Below are positions 43,302 through 52,648 of a DNA stretch of 64,000 nucleotides, one piece after another. This DNA is from Methanobacteriota archaeon (lineage in GTDB: Archaea; Halobacteriota; Methanomicrobia; Methanomicrobiales; Methanomicrobiaceae), in NCBI GenBank assembly GCA_016841665.1, contig JAENYT010000003.1, forward strand, positions 1 through 64,000, written 5' to 3'. Each line of letters starts with the position of its first letter. Positions within the stretch are counted from its first letter, which is position 1. The position numbers were made by a program, and so were the translations under genes. A model generated the notes under the pieces. It did no database searches. It saw nothing but the letters and a program-made list of their open reading frames with translations, and was not told where the DNA came from.

Positions 43302-43528
43302 ATGGGTGGCGCGTTCGGCCCGGGATGACAGGGCGAAAAAATGTAATTATTTTAATTATTCCCGGTGGTTCCTTCAGAAGGTGGTCGGCACACCACTGGC
43401 CCCCCTCGTATGCAGCTACAGACCGAATATCAGCGAAATGCTGCCTCTTCGCAGAGGATCTCTGACCCTGATTCACCCCAGGGTTCCCTAATTCGCACCG
43501 GCTGCCGCGCGGTTCCCACGCATACCCC

Positions 43529-46402
43529 TCAGGAGCCGGCTCTGGCCATCTCTGCCGGAACCTCGATCTCGAACCGCGCCCCCTCACCGGCCCTGCCGCA
43601 TTCCCTGATGGTCATGTCGGTGATGGAGAGTATCTCCTTTGCCAGAAAGAGACCGTATCCTTTGTGCTTGCCGATGCCCTTGCGAAAGATGTCCTCTTTC
43701 GTCTCCTCAGGAATGCCAACCCCGTCGTCTTCCACGACGATCACGGCACCACCATCCCTCTCGCAGGCAGAAACGCTGATCGCCGTCACCTTCTCCCCGT
43801 GCTGGATCGAATTGCCGATCAGGTTGAAAAAGACCTTTTCCAGCATCGGATCGGCGAAGATTTCCAGTGTGCCGGTCTCGACGGAGAGATCGATGGCGTC
43901 GAGGGGGAGGCTGCCGCGCACCCGCTCCACCGTCTCCCGGACGTTCTGCCAGATCGGCTGCTTCACGCCCATGTCCTCGTAGTCACGGGTAAACGAGATC
44001 TGGCCCTCGATGCGGTAGGTGAGCTGCTCGATGAGGTCGATATACCGCTGAATTTCTGGCTTTTCAGGCACTTCCTCTTTGAGAAGGGTGACGTAGGCCA
44101 GCAGCGCCGTGATCTGGTTGAGGATGTCGTGGCGGGTGATGCCGGAGAGCAGTTGCAGTTTGGCGTTCGCCTGTACTAACGACTGTCCCAGCTGTTTCTG
44201 TTCGGTGATGTCGCGGGCGACGCAGCAGAGCGTGATCACCTGTGTCTCCTCCCGCTGCAATGGCACTATGGTCACGTCAAACCAGCGATTGATCATAGGG
44301 TAAAAAAAGGTAAAGCTGGCTACGTCTCCAGAATCGAATACCCTATTGGACATTTCTCTCGCCGGTTCGACCACCTCGGGGGGGAGCAGCTTTTCGTAGG
44401 TACTACCCTGTAAGGATGCCTGATCCCGTCCCAGCATCCGCGCCACATACGGGTTGACGTAGGTGACCCGGTAGGCGCGGTCGATGATCATGACCCCTTC
44501 TTCTGTGCTCTCCACCAGGGTCCGGAACCGGCGTTCGCTCTCCTCGAGGGCTTTTGTTACCTTGAGCCGCTCGGTGATATCCCTCCCCACGGTCTGGACG
44601 CCCACGACTTTTCCGTGGTGCATGATGGGTGATTCGCTGACCTCGATCACGGCCGCGGACCCGTCTTTGCGCCGGAATTCGATCACCTCGCCCTCGATCG
44701 TCTTCCCTCGGGATACCGCATCGTAGCATCGCTGCCACACATCACTGCTCGATTCGAGAATGTAGTCTCTGCACTTTTCCCCGATCAGCTCATCCGGGGT
44801 ATACCCGAGGATACGCTCCACTGCAGGCGAGATGTATGCGATCCCTCCCTCGTGATAGCAGGTATAGATCATGTCCGAGCTGCGCTGGGCGATCTCCCGG
44901 AACATCTCCTCGCTTGCCCTGAGCGCCTCCTCCGTCCTGATGCGTTCCCTCAAATCTCGGACAATCGAACAGATGACAGGCCGGTCCCTGATCCTGACCA
45001 GGGTCCCCCTGATCTCCACAGGGATCGTCTCACCGTTCCTGGTGCGCAGGACGGTACGAAGAAAGCCGCCCCCTCCCTTCTCTGCCTTCCTCCATTCGTC
45101 GTCCCAGGACGAGGGGGGGAGTTCGGGGCTGATGTCCGGAACCCGCATGTCCAGCAGCTCCTCGCGGCGATACCCGAGGAGACTGCAGGCAGCGTTGTTG
45201 ATGTAGATGAACCGTCCGTCCTTTCCAAACCACAGGATCAGATCCTCCGCCTGGTCGATGGAGTACTGGATCATCCGCAGCAGATCCTGCGACTGTCTCC
45301 GCTCGGTGATATCGAGAGTGGTCTCCACCGCCCCCTGCACCTTTCCTGCATCATCGAGCACCGGATACCCGGCGACAAACCAGACCCTCCCGTCCGGGGT
45401 GGTCATATCTCCTCTCTGCGGTTTTTTTGTCCTCATCGCCTTCTCCACGGGGCATCCGAAGCACGGCACGTCGCGCTGGTGCCAGAGTTCGTAGCAGTGG
45501 CGCCCCACGAGCTCTTCCGGCTTCATGGCGATCGATTCTGCTGCCGCCCTGTTGGCCCAGAGGATGCGCAGGTCAGTGTCCTGGAAGGTGATGTTTTCGC
45601 GCACCGAGTCGAGAATGATCCCCTTCTCCTCCTCGCTTGCCCTGAGCGCCGCTTCCGCCTCCTTGATCTCGGTGATGGGTACGGCGACCTCGAGGGCGGC
45701 ATATACCGCCCCCTTCTCGTCCCTGAGCGGTGTGGAGATCACCTCGAAATAGTTCGGTTTTCCCGCTTTCCCCGTGAAAATACGCTCAAACGTGGCCCTT
45801 TCTGCGCCGTTCTCGAAAATCCGGCGGATCCCGCATCCCGGGCACTCATCGCTCCTCCCGTGAAGGGCGCGGTAGCATCTCTCTCCTTCCGTGTCCCCGC
45901 AGATCTCCCTGGTCACAGTGTTGGTCCAGAGCACGCGGAAATCAGGGCCGATAATGGCCAGGCAGGCGCCGATATTCTCCGAGACCTGCTCGAGCCGGTT
46001 GCGTTCGTCCTCCAGCTTTATCTCCATCTTCCTATGGTGGACCGCCTGCCTTATCTTGTGGATCAGGTCGGTGAACTGGGAGGTGGGATCCCCGCCTTTC
46101 TGCACATAGAAATCCGCACCGCTGTTCAGTGCTTCGATCACTACCTCCTCCCGTCCCTTCCCGGTGAAGATGATGAACGGTACGCTATCCCCCCGGCGTT
46201 TCAGTTCCTTGAGAAATGCGATGCCGTCCATCCCCGGCATCTGGTAGTCGGACACCACGATGTCAAACTCGCCTTTTTCGAGGCACTCGAGCCCTTCCTC
46301 TGCCGACGCTGCGGTTTGCACCCGGATCCCCTCCTGCCGCTCGAGGAAGAGTTTCCCGATATCGAGGAGCATTTGTTCGTCGTCAACGAGCAGTACGTGC
46401 AT
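43529..46402 (-). CDS. Hybrid sensor: receiver, five PAS domains, histidine kinase
   Basis: This protein has about 957 residues and no membrane segment. The receiver domain is at 1-118; D52 lies in VSDYQMPGMDG and the conserved Lys in YVQKGGDP. Five PAS domains span about 135-740, each ending in DIT-type linker motifs (ITERRQSQ, RDITEQKQ). A kinase helix around RHDILNQITALLAYVTLLKEE follows, with an ATPase domain (about 840-955) carrying NSIQHGEK, DDGVGIPEE and KGYGLFLAKEI. The first two PAS domains contain Cys sets, CYRALHGRSDECPGCG and CYELWHQRDVPCFGCP. The ATG at 46402 is preceded by GGTGG; GTG 46408 is an alternative. The receiver-first order is typical of methanogen sensor kinases. Confidence 0.92.
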   Translation of the reverse strand: MHVLLVDDEQMLLDIGKLFLERQEGIRVQTAASAEEGLECLEKGEFDIVVSDYQMPGMDGIAFLKELKRRGDSVPFIIFTGKGREEVVIEALNSGADFYVQKGGDPTSQFTDLIHKIRQAVHHRKMEIKLEDERNRLEQVSENIGACLAIIGPDFRVLWTNTVTREICGDTEGERCYRALHGRSDECPGCGIRRIFENGAERATFERIFTGKAGKPNYFEVISTPLRDEKGAVYAALEVAVPITEIKEAEAALRASEEEKGIILDSVRENITFQDTDLRILWANRAAAESIAMKPEELVGRHCYELWHQRDVPCFGCPVEKAMRTKKPQRGDMTTPDGRVWFVAGYPVLDDAGKVQGAVETTLDITERRQSQDLLRMIQYSIDQAEDLILWFGKDGRFIYINNAACSLLGYRREELLDMRVPDISPELPPSSWDDEWRKAEKGGGGFLRTVLRTRNGETIPVEIRGTLVRIRDRPVICSIVRDLRERIRTEEALRASEEMFREIAQRSSDMIYTCYHEGGIAYISPAVERILGYTPDELIGEKCRDYILESSSDVWQRCYDAVSRGKTIEGEVIEFRRKDGSAAVIEVSESPIMHHGKVVGVQTVGRDITERLKVTKALEESERRFRTLVESTEEGVMIIDRAYRVTYVNPYVARMLGRDQASLQGSTYEKLLPPEVVEPAREMSNRVFDSGDVASFTFFYPMINRWFDVTIVPLQREETQVITLCCVARDITEQKQLGQSLVQANAKLQLLSGITRHDILNQITALLAYVTLLKEEVPEKPEIQRYIDLIEQLTYRIEGQISFTRDYEDMGVKQPIWQNVRETVERVRGSLPLDAIDLSVETGTLEIFADPMLEKVFFNLIGNSIQHGEKVTAISVSACERDGGAVIVVEDDGVGIPEETKEDIFRKGIGKHKGYGLFLAKEILSITDMTIRECGRAGEGARFEIEVPAEMARAGS

Positions 46403-46654
46403 GGCCACCGTCCCCGGAAAAGATACCCCAATGAAAAGATGTTCTTCTTTTTATATCTATGCAGCGATACGAACTCCTCTGTGTGTGGGGGGAGGTGGAC
46501 ACCGTGTTCGGGAGAGGTTTGTGGCAATCAGATACACGAATGCACCACCGGATATGCGGTAGGTTGATATGTCCTTTTGCTCCTGTATCCGGGGGCGGCG
46601 ATCAGCACTTAACCTCAGAGACGTAATCACTGCTATCCCATCCTGGTGATCGCC

Positions 46655-48808
46655 ATGCAGGAGATAGACAGGGAGCGCTTTGATCATGTTCCCGAGAGGC
46701 TTTCGGGACTGGTCGATCTCTCCTACAACCTCTGGTGGAGCTGGCATCCTGCAGCAAAAATGCTCTTCAAGCAGCTCAACCGGCAGGCCTGGAAGGAGAG
46801 CATTCACAATCCGGTGAGGATGCTGCAGCACATCCCGCCGGAGTTTCTCGAGGCGGCCTGTGAGGATCCTGAGTACCTCCACCGATACGATATCATCATC
46901 GACCGCTTCGGACGCTACATGAACAGCCGTGGGTCATGGTACGGGGAGGAAATCCACCCGGATCAACACTCCTCGATTGCCTATTTTTCCGCCGAATACG
47001 GACTTCAGCATTCATTGCCGTTTTTTGCGGGCGGTCTCGGCTTCCTGGCGGGCGACCAACTCAAGGAATGCAGCGACCTGGGGATCCCGCTCGTCGGCGT
47101 GGGGTTCATGTACGCCCAGGGCTACCTCGACCAGGACATCAGCACCGACGGCTGGCAGGGAAGTATCGAGGAGCTGCTCGATCGCGATGCGGCTCCTATC
47201 ACCCGCGTGCTCGGCGGCGACGGCGGCCAGCTTGTGGTGCAGGTCCCGCTCATCGACCCGCCCATGTACGTCGCCGTCTGGAAGGTCCAGGTGGGGCGCG
47301 TCCCCCTCTACCTGCTGGACACCGACATCGACAGCAACCGCCCCGAATACCGGACAATCTCCCACCGCCTCTATATCGGGGATCGGGAACAGCGGCTTCG
47401 TCAGGAGATCGTGCTCGGTATCGGGGGGTGGCGCGTGCTCCGGCACCTCGGGATAAGCGTTTCCGCGGTCCACCTCAACGAAGGACACCCTGCATTCGCC
47501 CTGCTGGAGCTGATCAGGGAGGAACGGGAGGCGGGAAAAGACATGGAGGAAGCCATGGAAGCGGTGCGGAACAGGACCGTGATCACCACCCATTCCTCGG
47601 TCCCGGCAGCGATCGACACCTTCCCCGCAGCCCTGATTGAGCCCTATTTTAAGTCCTACCTCCACGCCATGGGCATGGAGAACACCGATTTTTTCGACCT
47701 AGGGGAGCGGCCGGGTCATCGTGATGAGGGGTTCAACATGACCGCCTTCGCCCTGAGGACGGCAGGGTACCACAACGCGGTCAGCAAAAAGCATGGCTCC
47801 GTAGCTCGCCAGATGTGGCGGCAGCTCTGGCCCGATATCCCGGAGGACTTCGTGCCCATCGACTTCATCACCAACGGCGTGCACCTGCCCACGTGGCTTA
47901 ACCCGAGAATGGGAGGGCTTTACAGCAGGCATATCGGAGGGACATGTCCGTACTGGAAGCAGGAGCATGATAACCCCGCGATCTGGGAGTTGATCGACGA
48001 GCTCCCTGATCAGGAGCTCTGGGAGCAGCACAACTGGCTCAAGAACAAGTTGTTCAACCGTATCAAGGAGAGGAAACGAAGGAAATGGGCGGAGGGGCTC
48101 GACGATCCCCTGAACCTGGTCGCGGAGGGGCTGATGCTCGACCCATCGGCCCTCACCCTCGGATTTGCACGCCGGTTTTCAACCTATAAACGTGCGGATC
48201 TCATCTTCCAGGACCAGGAGCGTCTCAAGAGAATCCTCATCAATCCCCTCATGCCGGTCCAGATCATCTTCGGGGGCAAAGCGCATCCCGACGATGACGA
48301 AGGCAAGAGGATCCTGCAGCGCATCTACCGGTTTGCGCAAGACCCGGCGTTCGGGGGACGGATCGCCTTTCTCGAGGACTACGGTGAACAGTCCGCCCAG
48401 TACATGGTCCATGGCGTGGATGTCTGGCTCAACAACCCCCTCCCTCCCTGGGAAGCGTGCGGTACGAGCGGGATGAAGGCCGCGCTCAACGGTGTTCTGA
48501 ACCTGAGCATCCTCGACGGCTGGTGGATCGAAGGTTATAACGGCCGCAACGGCTGGGCGTTTGGCGAACAATCCCCGCCGGTGGACCGCGACGCTGCCGA
48601 CGCCGCCGCGATCTACGACCTCCTCGAACGAGAAATCGTCCCCCTGTATTACCGGCGGTCGCTCGACGGCATCCCCCACGGCTGGGTGGCGATGATGAAG
48701 GAATCGATAAAGAGCGTCACACCCGCGTTCTGCGCCCGGCGGATGGTCAAGGAGTATGTGCACCGCTACTACCGCAATGTGCTGGGGCGCGAGTCCGGGC
48801 CCCTCTAG
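46655..48808 (+). CDS. glgP: Alpha-glucan (glycogen) phosphorylase, GT35
   Basis: This 717-residue PLP enzyme releases glucose 1-phosphate from storage glycogen. It is of the short archaeal/thermophilic type with the N-terminal DUF3417-like segment LSYNLWWSWHPAA. Near the active site are YFSAEYGLQHSLPFFAGGLGFLAGD, HLNEGHPAFALLELI, TTHSSVPAAIDTFP, FARRFSTYKRADL, and the PLP-lysine region EACGTSGMKAALNG followed by LDGWWIEGYNGRNGWAFGE. GGTGAT lies just before the ATG at 46655. Glycogen as an energy store fits with the gluconeogenic GapDH and GpmA. It is convergent with the AI-2E transporter gene, 16 bases apart. Confidence 0.93.
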   Translation: MQEIDRERFDHVPERLSGLVDLSYNLWWSWHPAAKMLFKQLNRQAWKESIHNPVRMLQHIPPEFLEAACEDPEYLHRYDIIIDRFGRYMNSRGSWYGEEIHPDQHSSIAYFSAEYGLQHSLPFFAGGLGFLAGDQLKECSDLGIPLVGVGFMYAQGYLDQDISTDGWQGSIEELLDRDAAPITRVLGGDGGQLVVQVPLIDPPMYVAVWKVQVGRVPLYLLDTDIDSNRPEYRTISHRLYIGDREQRLRQEIVLGIGGWRVLRHLGISVSAVHLNEGHPAFALLELIREEREAGKDMEEAMEAVRNRTVITTHSSVPAAIDTFPAALIEPYFKSYLHAMGMENTDFFDLGERPGHRDEGFNMTAFALRTAGYHNAVSKKHGSVARQMWRQLWPDIPEDFVPIDFITNGVHLPTWLNPRMGGLYSRHIGGTCPYWKQEHDNPAIWELIDELPDQELWEQHNWLKNKLFNRIKERKRRKWAEGLDDPLNLVAEGLMLDPSALTLGFARRFSTYKRADLIFQDQERLKRILINPLMPVQIIFGGKAHPDDDEGKRILQRIYRFAQDPAFGGRIAFLEDYGEQSAQYMVHGVDVWLNNPLPPWEACGTSGMKAALNGVLNLSILDGWWIEGYNGRNGWAFGEQSPPVDRDAADAAAIYDLLEREIVPLYYRRSLDGIPHGWVAMMKESIKSVTPAFCARRMVKEYVHRYYRNVLGRESGPL

Positions 48809-48824
48809 TGGATCCCATGCGTGT

Positions 48825-49850
48825 TCACCCGGGCTCCTCGTACGGTTGGACCTCTTCGAGCAGGATATGGTAGGCGGCAACACCCAGGGTGACGAGCAGC
48901 GGGCCCAGGATGATCCCCACGACACCGAGCAGGGCGAGCCCGCCGAAGATCCCGATCATCATCAGCACCGTATTGATGGCCACCCGCCCCCCCATCATCT
49001 GCGGCCTGAAATAGAAATCCGACACTCCTGATATGAGGGGGTAGCCGAGAAACACGATGATCAGCGCCCCTCGCGGATCGCCGATGGCGAGGGCGTAGAG
49101 GGCGAGAATGAGGATGAGGATCTGGGGGCCGAGAAAGGGAACCAGCTGGAACAACCCGGAGAGTGCGGAGAAAAAGAGAATATTGCCGTATCCCAGCAGG
49201 AAAAAGACAGGAATGGCCAGAAAGAAGGTGATGATCGCCACCTCGACGTTCACCACGTAGACGGCGTAGAGGGTATCGACGGTGATGGTGGCGAGCTTCG
49301 ATGCCGACCGGCGTGTCCGGACGGGGAGGCGGCGGATAAGATCTTCCCAGACATGGTCGCCCAAGAGCACGAAGAGGTAGAAGGCCAGCAGCATCAAAAA
49401 AAGCTGGAGCAGGAGGAAGGGGAGGCCGAGGGCAAACCCGGAAACCCCCGATTCAATGAATCGTACCAGGGCGGCGGCGCGTTCTGCGATCTCCTCGGGG
49501 GTGAGGGGAAGATTCGTGACATCGACCTGCAGGTTCCTGATGCCCGCAACGATGGCCCGGAGTATCTCGAAGAGGAGATCAAGGTTGCCGGCGATCAGCG
49601 AGACCGTGGCGATGAAGAGCCCGGTGAGGACGGCGAAGGTGACCACGGTGGTCAGGGTTGCAGCAATCCATGGGCGCATTCTTGTGCGCAGGCGCCGCTG
49701 CAGGGGCATAGTTACGACGGCGAGCGAGAGGCCGAGGATGAACGCGGTCAGGAGCGGAAGCGTCACGATGAGGATGATGAGAAAGATCGCGCCCACAATG
49801 ATGAGAGAACGGGCATCCGCCCGCCGCCGCTCCGCTGTCATCTCATTCAC
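48825..49850 (-). CDS. AI-2E family permease (TqsA/YdiK-like)
   Basis: This 341-residue protein has eight membrane segments: a hydrophobic pair at about 15-60, one at about 65-85, a long helical region (95-145), then paired segments from about 145 to 320. The pattern of GNILFFSALSGLFQLVPFLGPQILILILAL and the final VVGIILGPLLVTLGVAAYHIL matches the AI-2E transporter family (PF01594). Members export quorum signals or are Na+/H+ antiporters; the substrate here is unknown. The start ATG is the longest-frame one and precedes charged residues typical of this family. Confidence 0.88.
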   Translation of the reverse strand: MNEMTAERRRADARSLIIVGAIFLIILIVTLPLLTAFILGLSLAVVTMPLQRRLRTRMRPWIAATLTTVVTFAVLTGLFIATVSLIAGNLDLLFEILRAIVAGIRNLQVDVTNLPLTPEEIAERAAALVRFIESGVSGFALGLPFLLLQLFLMLLAFYLFVLLGDHVWEDLIRRLPVRTRRSASKLATITVDTLYAVYVVNVEVAIITFFLAIPVFFLLGYGNILFFSALSGLFQLVPFLGPQILILILALYALAIGDPRGALIIVFLGYPLISGVSDFYFRPQMMGGRVAINTVLMMIGIFGGLALLGVVGIILGPLLVTLGVAAYHILLEEVQPYEEPG

Positions 49851-49919
49851 ACTATGGGTTCAGGAGAATAAAAACGCACACATTTCCTCTCATCCCGAAA
49901 GATTGCAGAACGCGCCGCC

Positions 49920-50417
49920 TCATTCATCGAGATAGAGGGCCTGAATTGCCACGACTTCGGTGCTGTCCGCGGCGGCAGCGTAGGCCTCGAGGGGTTCGGC
50001 GTTGACCTCTAAAAAGCGCATCCCCCAGCCGAACTGCCCCAGGATCCGTTCTGCCTGACTGCGCTCCCCGAGAATGACGAGGGCGGCGGCAAGCGCTTCT
50101 ACCGAGGTGAGGCGAAACGGGCGCCCGAAGTTGACCGGGTTTGCCGCAACAAGAAAGGGGAGCGCACGCCGGCGTTTCCAGGCCCGGATGGCGTCGGTGT
50201 CGAGCATCTCCCATGAGCAGTCCAGCGCGGTGATGGAGGGTGCATTTCGATCTGAGGGGGAGAGTGCGCGTTCCGCAGTGGGATCGAGGAGGAGCGTGTT
50301 CTTCGGTACATTCCGGAGTGAAGGCACAATGGTGATCAGTTCTTTTCGCGCCAATTTTTTGACCGTACATTTCCTCGGGTCGCACGTATTGTCCCGGTAC
50401 GCGAAAAGCGGTATCAT
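49920..50417 (-). CDS. tsr3: Tsr3/DUF367 rRNA aminocarboxypropyl transferase
   Basis: This 165-residue enzyme transfers the 3-amino-3-carboxypropyl group of SAM to a methylated pseudouridine of small-subunit rRNA. Recognised by the N-terminal CDPRKCTVKKLARK (Cys pair), the nucleotide-binding LLLDPTAERALSPSDR, ALDCSWE, and AANPVNFGRPFRLTSVEALAAAL. All the strongly conserved segments of Tsr3 are present at the usual length. It is divergent from the deoxyribosyltransferase fusion gene, with just 30 bases between starts, so both promoters overlap. Confidence 0.9.
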   Translation of the reverse strand: MIPLFAYRDNTCDPRKCTVKKLARKELITIVPSLRNVPKNTLLLDPTAERALSPSDRNAPSITALDCSWEMLDTDAIRAWKRRRALPFLVAANPVNFGRPFRLTSVEALAAALVILGERSQAERILGQFGWGMRFLEVNAEPLEAYAAAADSTEVVAIQALYLDE

Positions 50418-50447
50418 CTATGTGGGGTAAGCGCCCACATTCTATCA

Positions 50448-51275
50448 ATGTACGTACTGCTCTGCCCCTGCATCCTCGACCCAGAGCTCCGGGCTCGTGG
50501 CATCACCCGCCAGTCCGACTTCGAGATCTTCTCCCGCTGCCTCGAGCGGTGCAGACATTTCGGCATCGACACCGTGCCCCTTCCCTGCCCCGAGACCATG
50601 TATCTCGGGCCGGATCACGAGCCGGGGAGCTTTGAGGAGCGCCTCGACACCCCGGCATTCACCCGCCTCCTCGACCGTTGCGAGGATGAGGTGCGGGACC
50701 ATATTGCCCGGCATGGTGACCCCCTCTGCATCCTTGGTGTTGACTCCTCGCCGGTCTGCGGCGTGAATTTCACCTACCGCACGGATGAGCGGGAGCCGGG
50801 GCGGGGCGCATTTCTCTCCCGCTTCCCCGAGCAGAAGGCGATGGACGTGAAAGACTTCGCCCGCTACAAGGTGTACCTCGCAGCTCCTCTCTTTTCCGAG
50901 GCAGAGGAGATGTACAACCGGGCCCTCCATGACGATCTCGCGGCCCATTTCTTCGAGGTCTACCTGCCCCAGGAGGTGGGGGATACCAGCCATACCCGCG
51001 AGAAGGATGAGCACAGGGCCATATTTGTGCAGCACGTCCGTGCACTCGACGAGGCGGATCTCGTAGTCGCCGTGGTGGACGGCGCCGATGCAGATTCGGG
51101 AACGTCGTGGGAAATGGGCTATTCTTTCGCACAGGGAAAACCCGTCATCGCCCTCAGGACCGATTTTCGCCGTGCCGGGCACCACGAGCTGGTCAATCTC
51201 ATGCTGGAGGAATCGTCGGCCGTGGTGACAGATAGAAACGGCCTGCCGGCGGCACTAAAATCCCCGCTCGCCTGA
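50448..51275 (+). CDS. TudS/DUF523-like domain fused to nucleoside 2-deoxyribosyltransferase-like domain
   Basis: This 275-residue protein has two domains. Residues 1-130 resemble the DUF523/TudS family: cysteines C8 (PCILDPE), C47 (PLPCPE) and C104 (GVDSSPVCGVN) lie at the spacing of the three ligands of the 4Fe-4S cluster in 2-thiouracil desulfidase TudS. Residues 138-270 resemble nucleoside 2-deoxyribosyltransferases: KVYLAAPLFSEAEEMYN, ADLVVAVVDGADADSGTSWEMGYSFAQGKPVIAL, with the Asp and Glu nucleophile-type positions. Together they suggest salvage of modified nucleobases or nucleosides, perhaps thiolated ones from tRNA. Both halves are intact and in one frame, with no sign of a sequencing fusion. 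Confidence 0.75.
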   Translation: MYVLLCPCILDPELRARGITRQSDFEIFSRCLERCRHFGIDTVPLPCPETMYLGPDHEPGSFEERLDTPAFTRLLDRCEDEVRDHIARHGDPLCILGVDSSPVCGVNFTYRTDEREPGRGAFLSRFPEQKAMDVKDFARYKVYLAAPLFSEAEEMYNRALHDDLAAHFFEVYLPQEVGDTSHTREKDEHRAIFVQHVRALDEADLVVAVVDGADADSGTSWEMGYSFAQGKPVIALRTDFRRAGHHELVNLMLEESSAVVTDRNGLPAALKSPLA

Positions 51276-51381
51276 ACGCGGATTGGTAGGGGGCGAGGGA
51301 GGTTGGGGGTGATGACGGCCACCGCGTTGCAGGGCACTGCCCCTGATTCGATGGTAAGGGTTCCGGTGTGTCCCGCATCCC

Positions 51382-52041
51382 TCAGCCGACCCTCCACACC
51401 GGCGCCAGCCCTCCGCCCAGGTTCATCTGCACATAGAGCGACCCGGGCGTCGCCTCAGCCGGCACCTCGTAGATCAGGAAGCCCTCCCTGGTCTCGTAGA
51501 TGTGGATGATCCCCCCGTAATAATCGTCGGTGCCGGAGAAATCCACGACATCGGTGACCGATTCCACCCGGTCGGTGCGATACCCGAAAGAGGCCCCCTC
51601 GCAGACGACATTGATGCTCGCCGGATGGGGGGCTCCCGTCTCTTTGGCAGTTCCTGTGTGGACAATCCGCACGAATACGAAGAAAAACTGCATGCCGGGG
51701 GCAGGCTCCGCAATGCCGTAATTGGTCCCCCATTCGGGGTGGGAGAACTGGTAGGATGGTTGCAGCTCCGCACGGTAGACGGTCAGTTTGCGCACCGTCC
51801 CCTTCTCCTCATCACCGTAGGTAAATACGCCGCCCACGGGCAGGGCACTGGGGAAGGGTTCGGGATCGGCGGTGGGTTCCGCCGTTGCCGGTGCGGGGGT
51901 CGGCGGCGCGGCGGTCGGGTTCTCCGGTGCCGGGGAAGGGATCTGCGATGCGCTCTGATCATTGTCAGGGGGTGCCTGGGTGCATCCGCAGGATATGCAC
52001 AGGAAGACGAGCAGCAACGAACACAGGAGTGCAGGGTGCAT
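51382..52041 (-). CDS. Exported lipoprotein with DUF4352-like beta domain
   Basis: The ATG at 52041 gives 219 residues. It starts with a signal peptide ending SCGCTQA (lipobox-like), followed by a Pro/Thr/Ala-rich linker to about residue 75 and a beta-sandwich to the end (RKLTVYRAELQPSYQF, MQFFFVFVRIVHTG, GGIIHIYETREGFLIYEVPAEA). The FFVFVRIVHTGT and final ATPGSLYVQMNLGGG resemble DUF4352/telokin-like surface domains. The longer frame upstream has non-coding character. Like the META protein, it has a lipid-anchored Pro-rich stalk and is likely a cell surface binding protein. Confidence 0.75.
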   Translation of the reverse strand: MHPALLCSLLLVFLCISCGCTQAPPDNDQSASQIPSPAPENPTAAPPTPAPATAEPTADPEPFPSALPVGGVFTYGDEEKGTVRKLTVYRAELQPSYQFSHPEWGTNYGIAEPAPGMQFFFVFVRIVHTGTAKETGAPHPASINVVCEGASFGYRTDRVESVTDVVDFSGTDDYYGGIIHIYETREGFLIYEVPAEATPGSLYVQMNLGGGLAPVWRVG

Positions 52042-52276
52042 GCAGTGGGTATCGGTCCTGCGCCTGATAAAAGAGCAGGAATCGTTCCTGAAGGTGGATT
52101 CGGGGGGAATATCGGCAGTGTGTTCATGTGTACGGGTGCCGTTTCCGGGTGCCGGGCTCTCCAAAATCGTGTGGTAATGGATAATCCCTTCAAAAATCGT
52201 TGAATCAACGGATCGGGGAACAAATCGATGCTTTTTATAGTGGATTGGTATCACCCTCTTTCTGCAGGTGAACGGC

Positions 52277-52624
52277 ATGGTAGACGAAGAGCGGGGCTCC
52301 TTCCCGGATAACGGCAGCGATGAACTGGCAATGGCCCTGGCGACCATGCTTCCAGAGCCGGTGATCGAGCATGCGAGCACCATCTGCTACGCGCTCTCCA
52401 ATCCCATCCGGATGAAAATACTCCTTCTCCTGGCCTCCCGCACGTATTGCGTCTATTCGATCAAGGATCTCTTTGCAATAAGCGATTCCAGGCTCTCCTA
52501 TCACCTGAAAATTCTCCGTGACTGCGGCCTGATCGAGGGCAGCAGGGACGGAAAGTGCATCAACTACGCTGCCACGCCGCTGGGTGAAGAAGTCTGCCGG
52601 ATGATCGGGTCATTCCGGCGGTGA
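52277..52624 (+). CDS. ArsR-type winged-helix regulator
   Basis: This 115-residue protein has the ArsR fold: ALSNPIRMKILLLLASRTYCVYSIKDLFAISDSRLSYHLKILRDCGLIEGSRDGKCINYAATPLG. The recognition helix is SDSRLSYHLKIL and the wing GSRDGKCINY. Four Cys residues are scattered (C38-like, YC, DC, KC), with no clear ELCVCDL metal site. The ATG at 52277 follows AGGTGA (52266-52271); the GTG at 52268 is less likely. It may regulate itself or the divergent lipoprotein gene. The convergent GAF kinase gene ends 24 bases downstream. Confidence 0.85.
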   Translation: MVDEERGSFPDNGSDELAMALATMLPEPVIEHASTICYALSNPIRMKILLLLASRTYCVYSIKDLFAISDSRLSYHLKILRDCGLIEGSRDGKCINYAATPLGEEVCRMIGSFRR

Positions 52625-52648
52625 AGGGCGGCGCAAAAAAAAAGATTG

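Noticed and set aside
44852-46567. 571-codon plus-strand frame opposite the large sensor kinase
   Set aside because: The minus strand shows receiver, PAS and ATPase domains; the plus frame has none.
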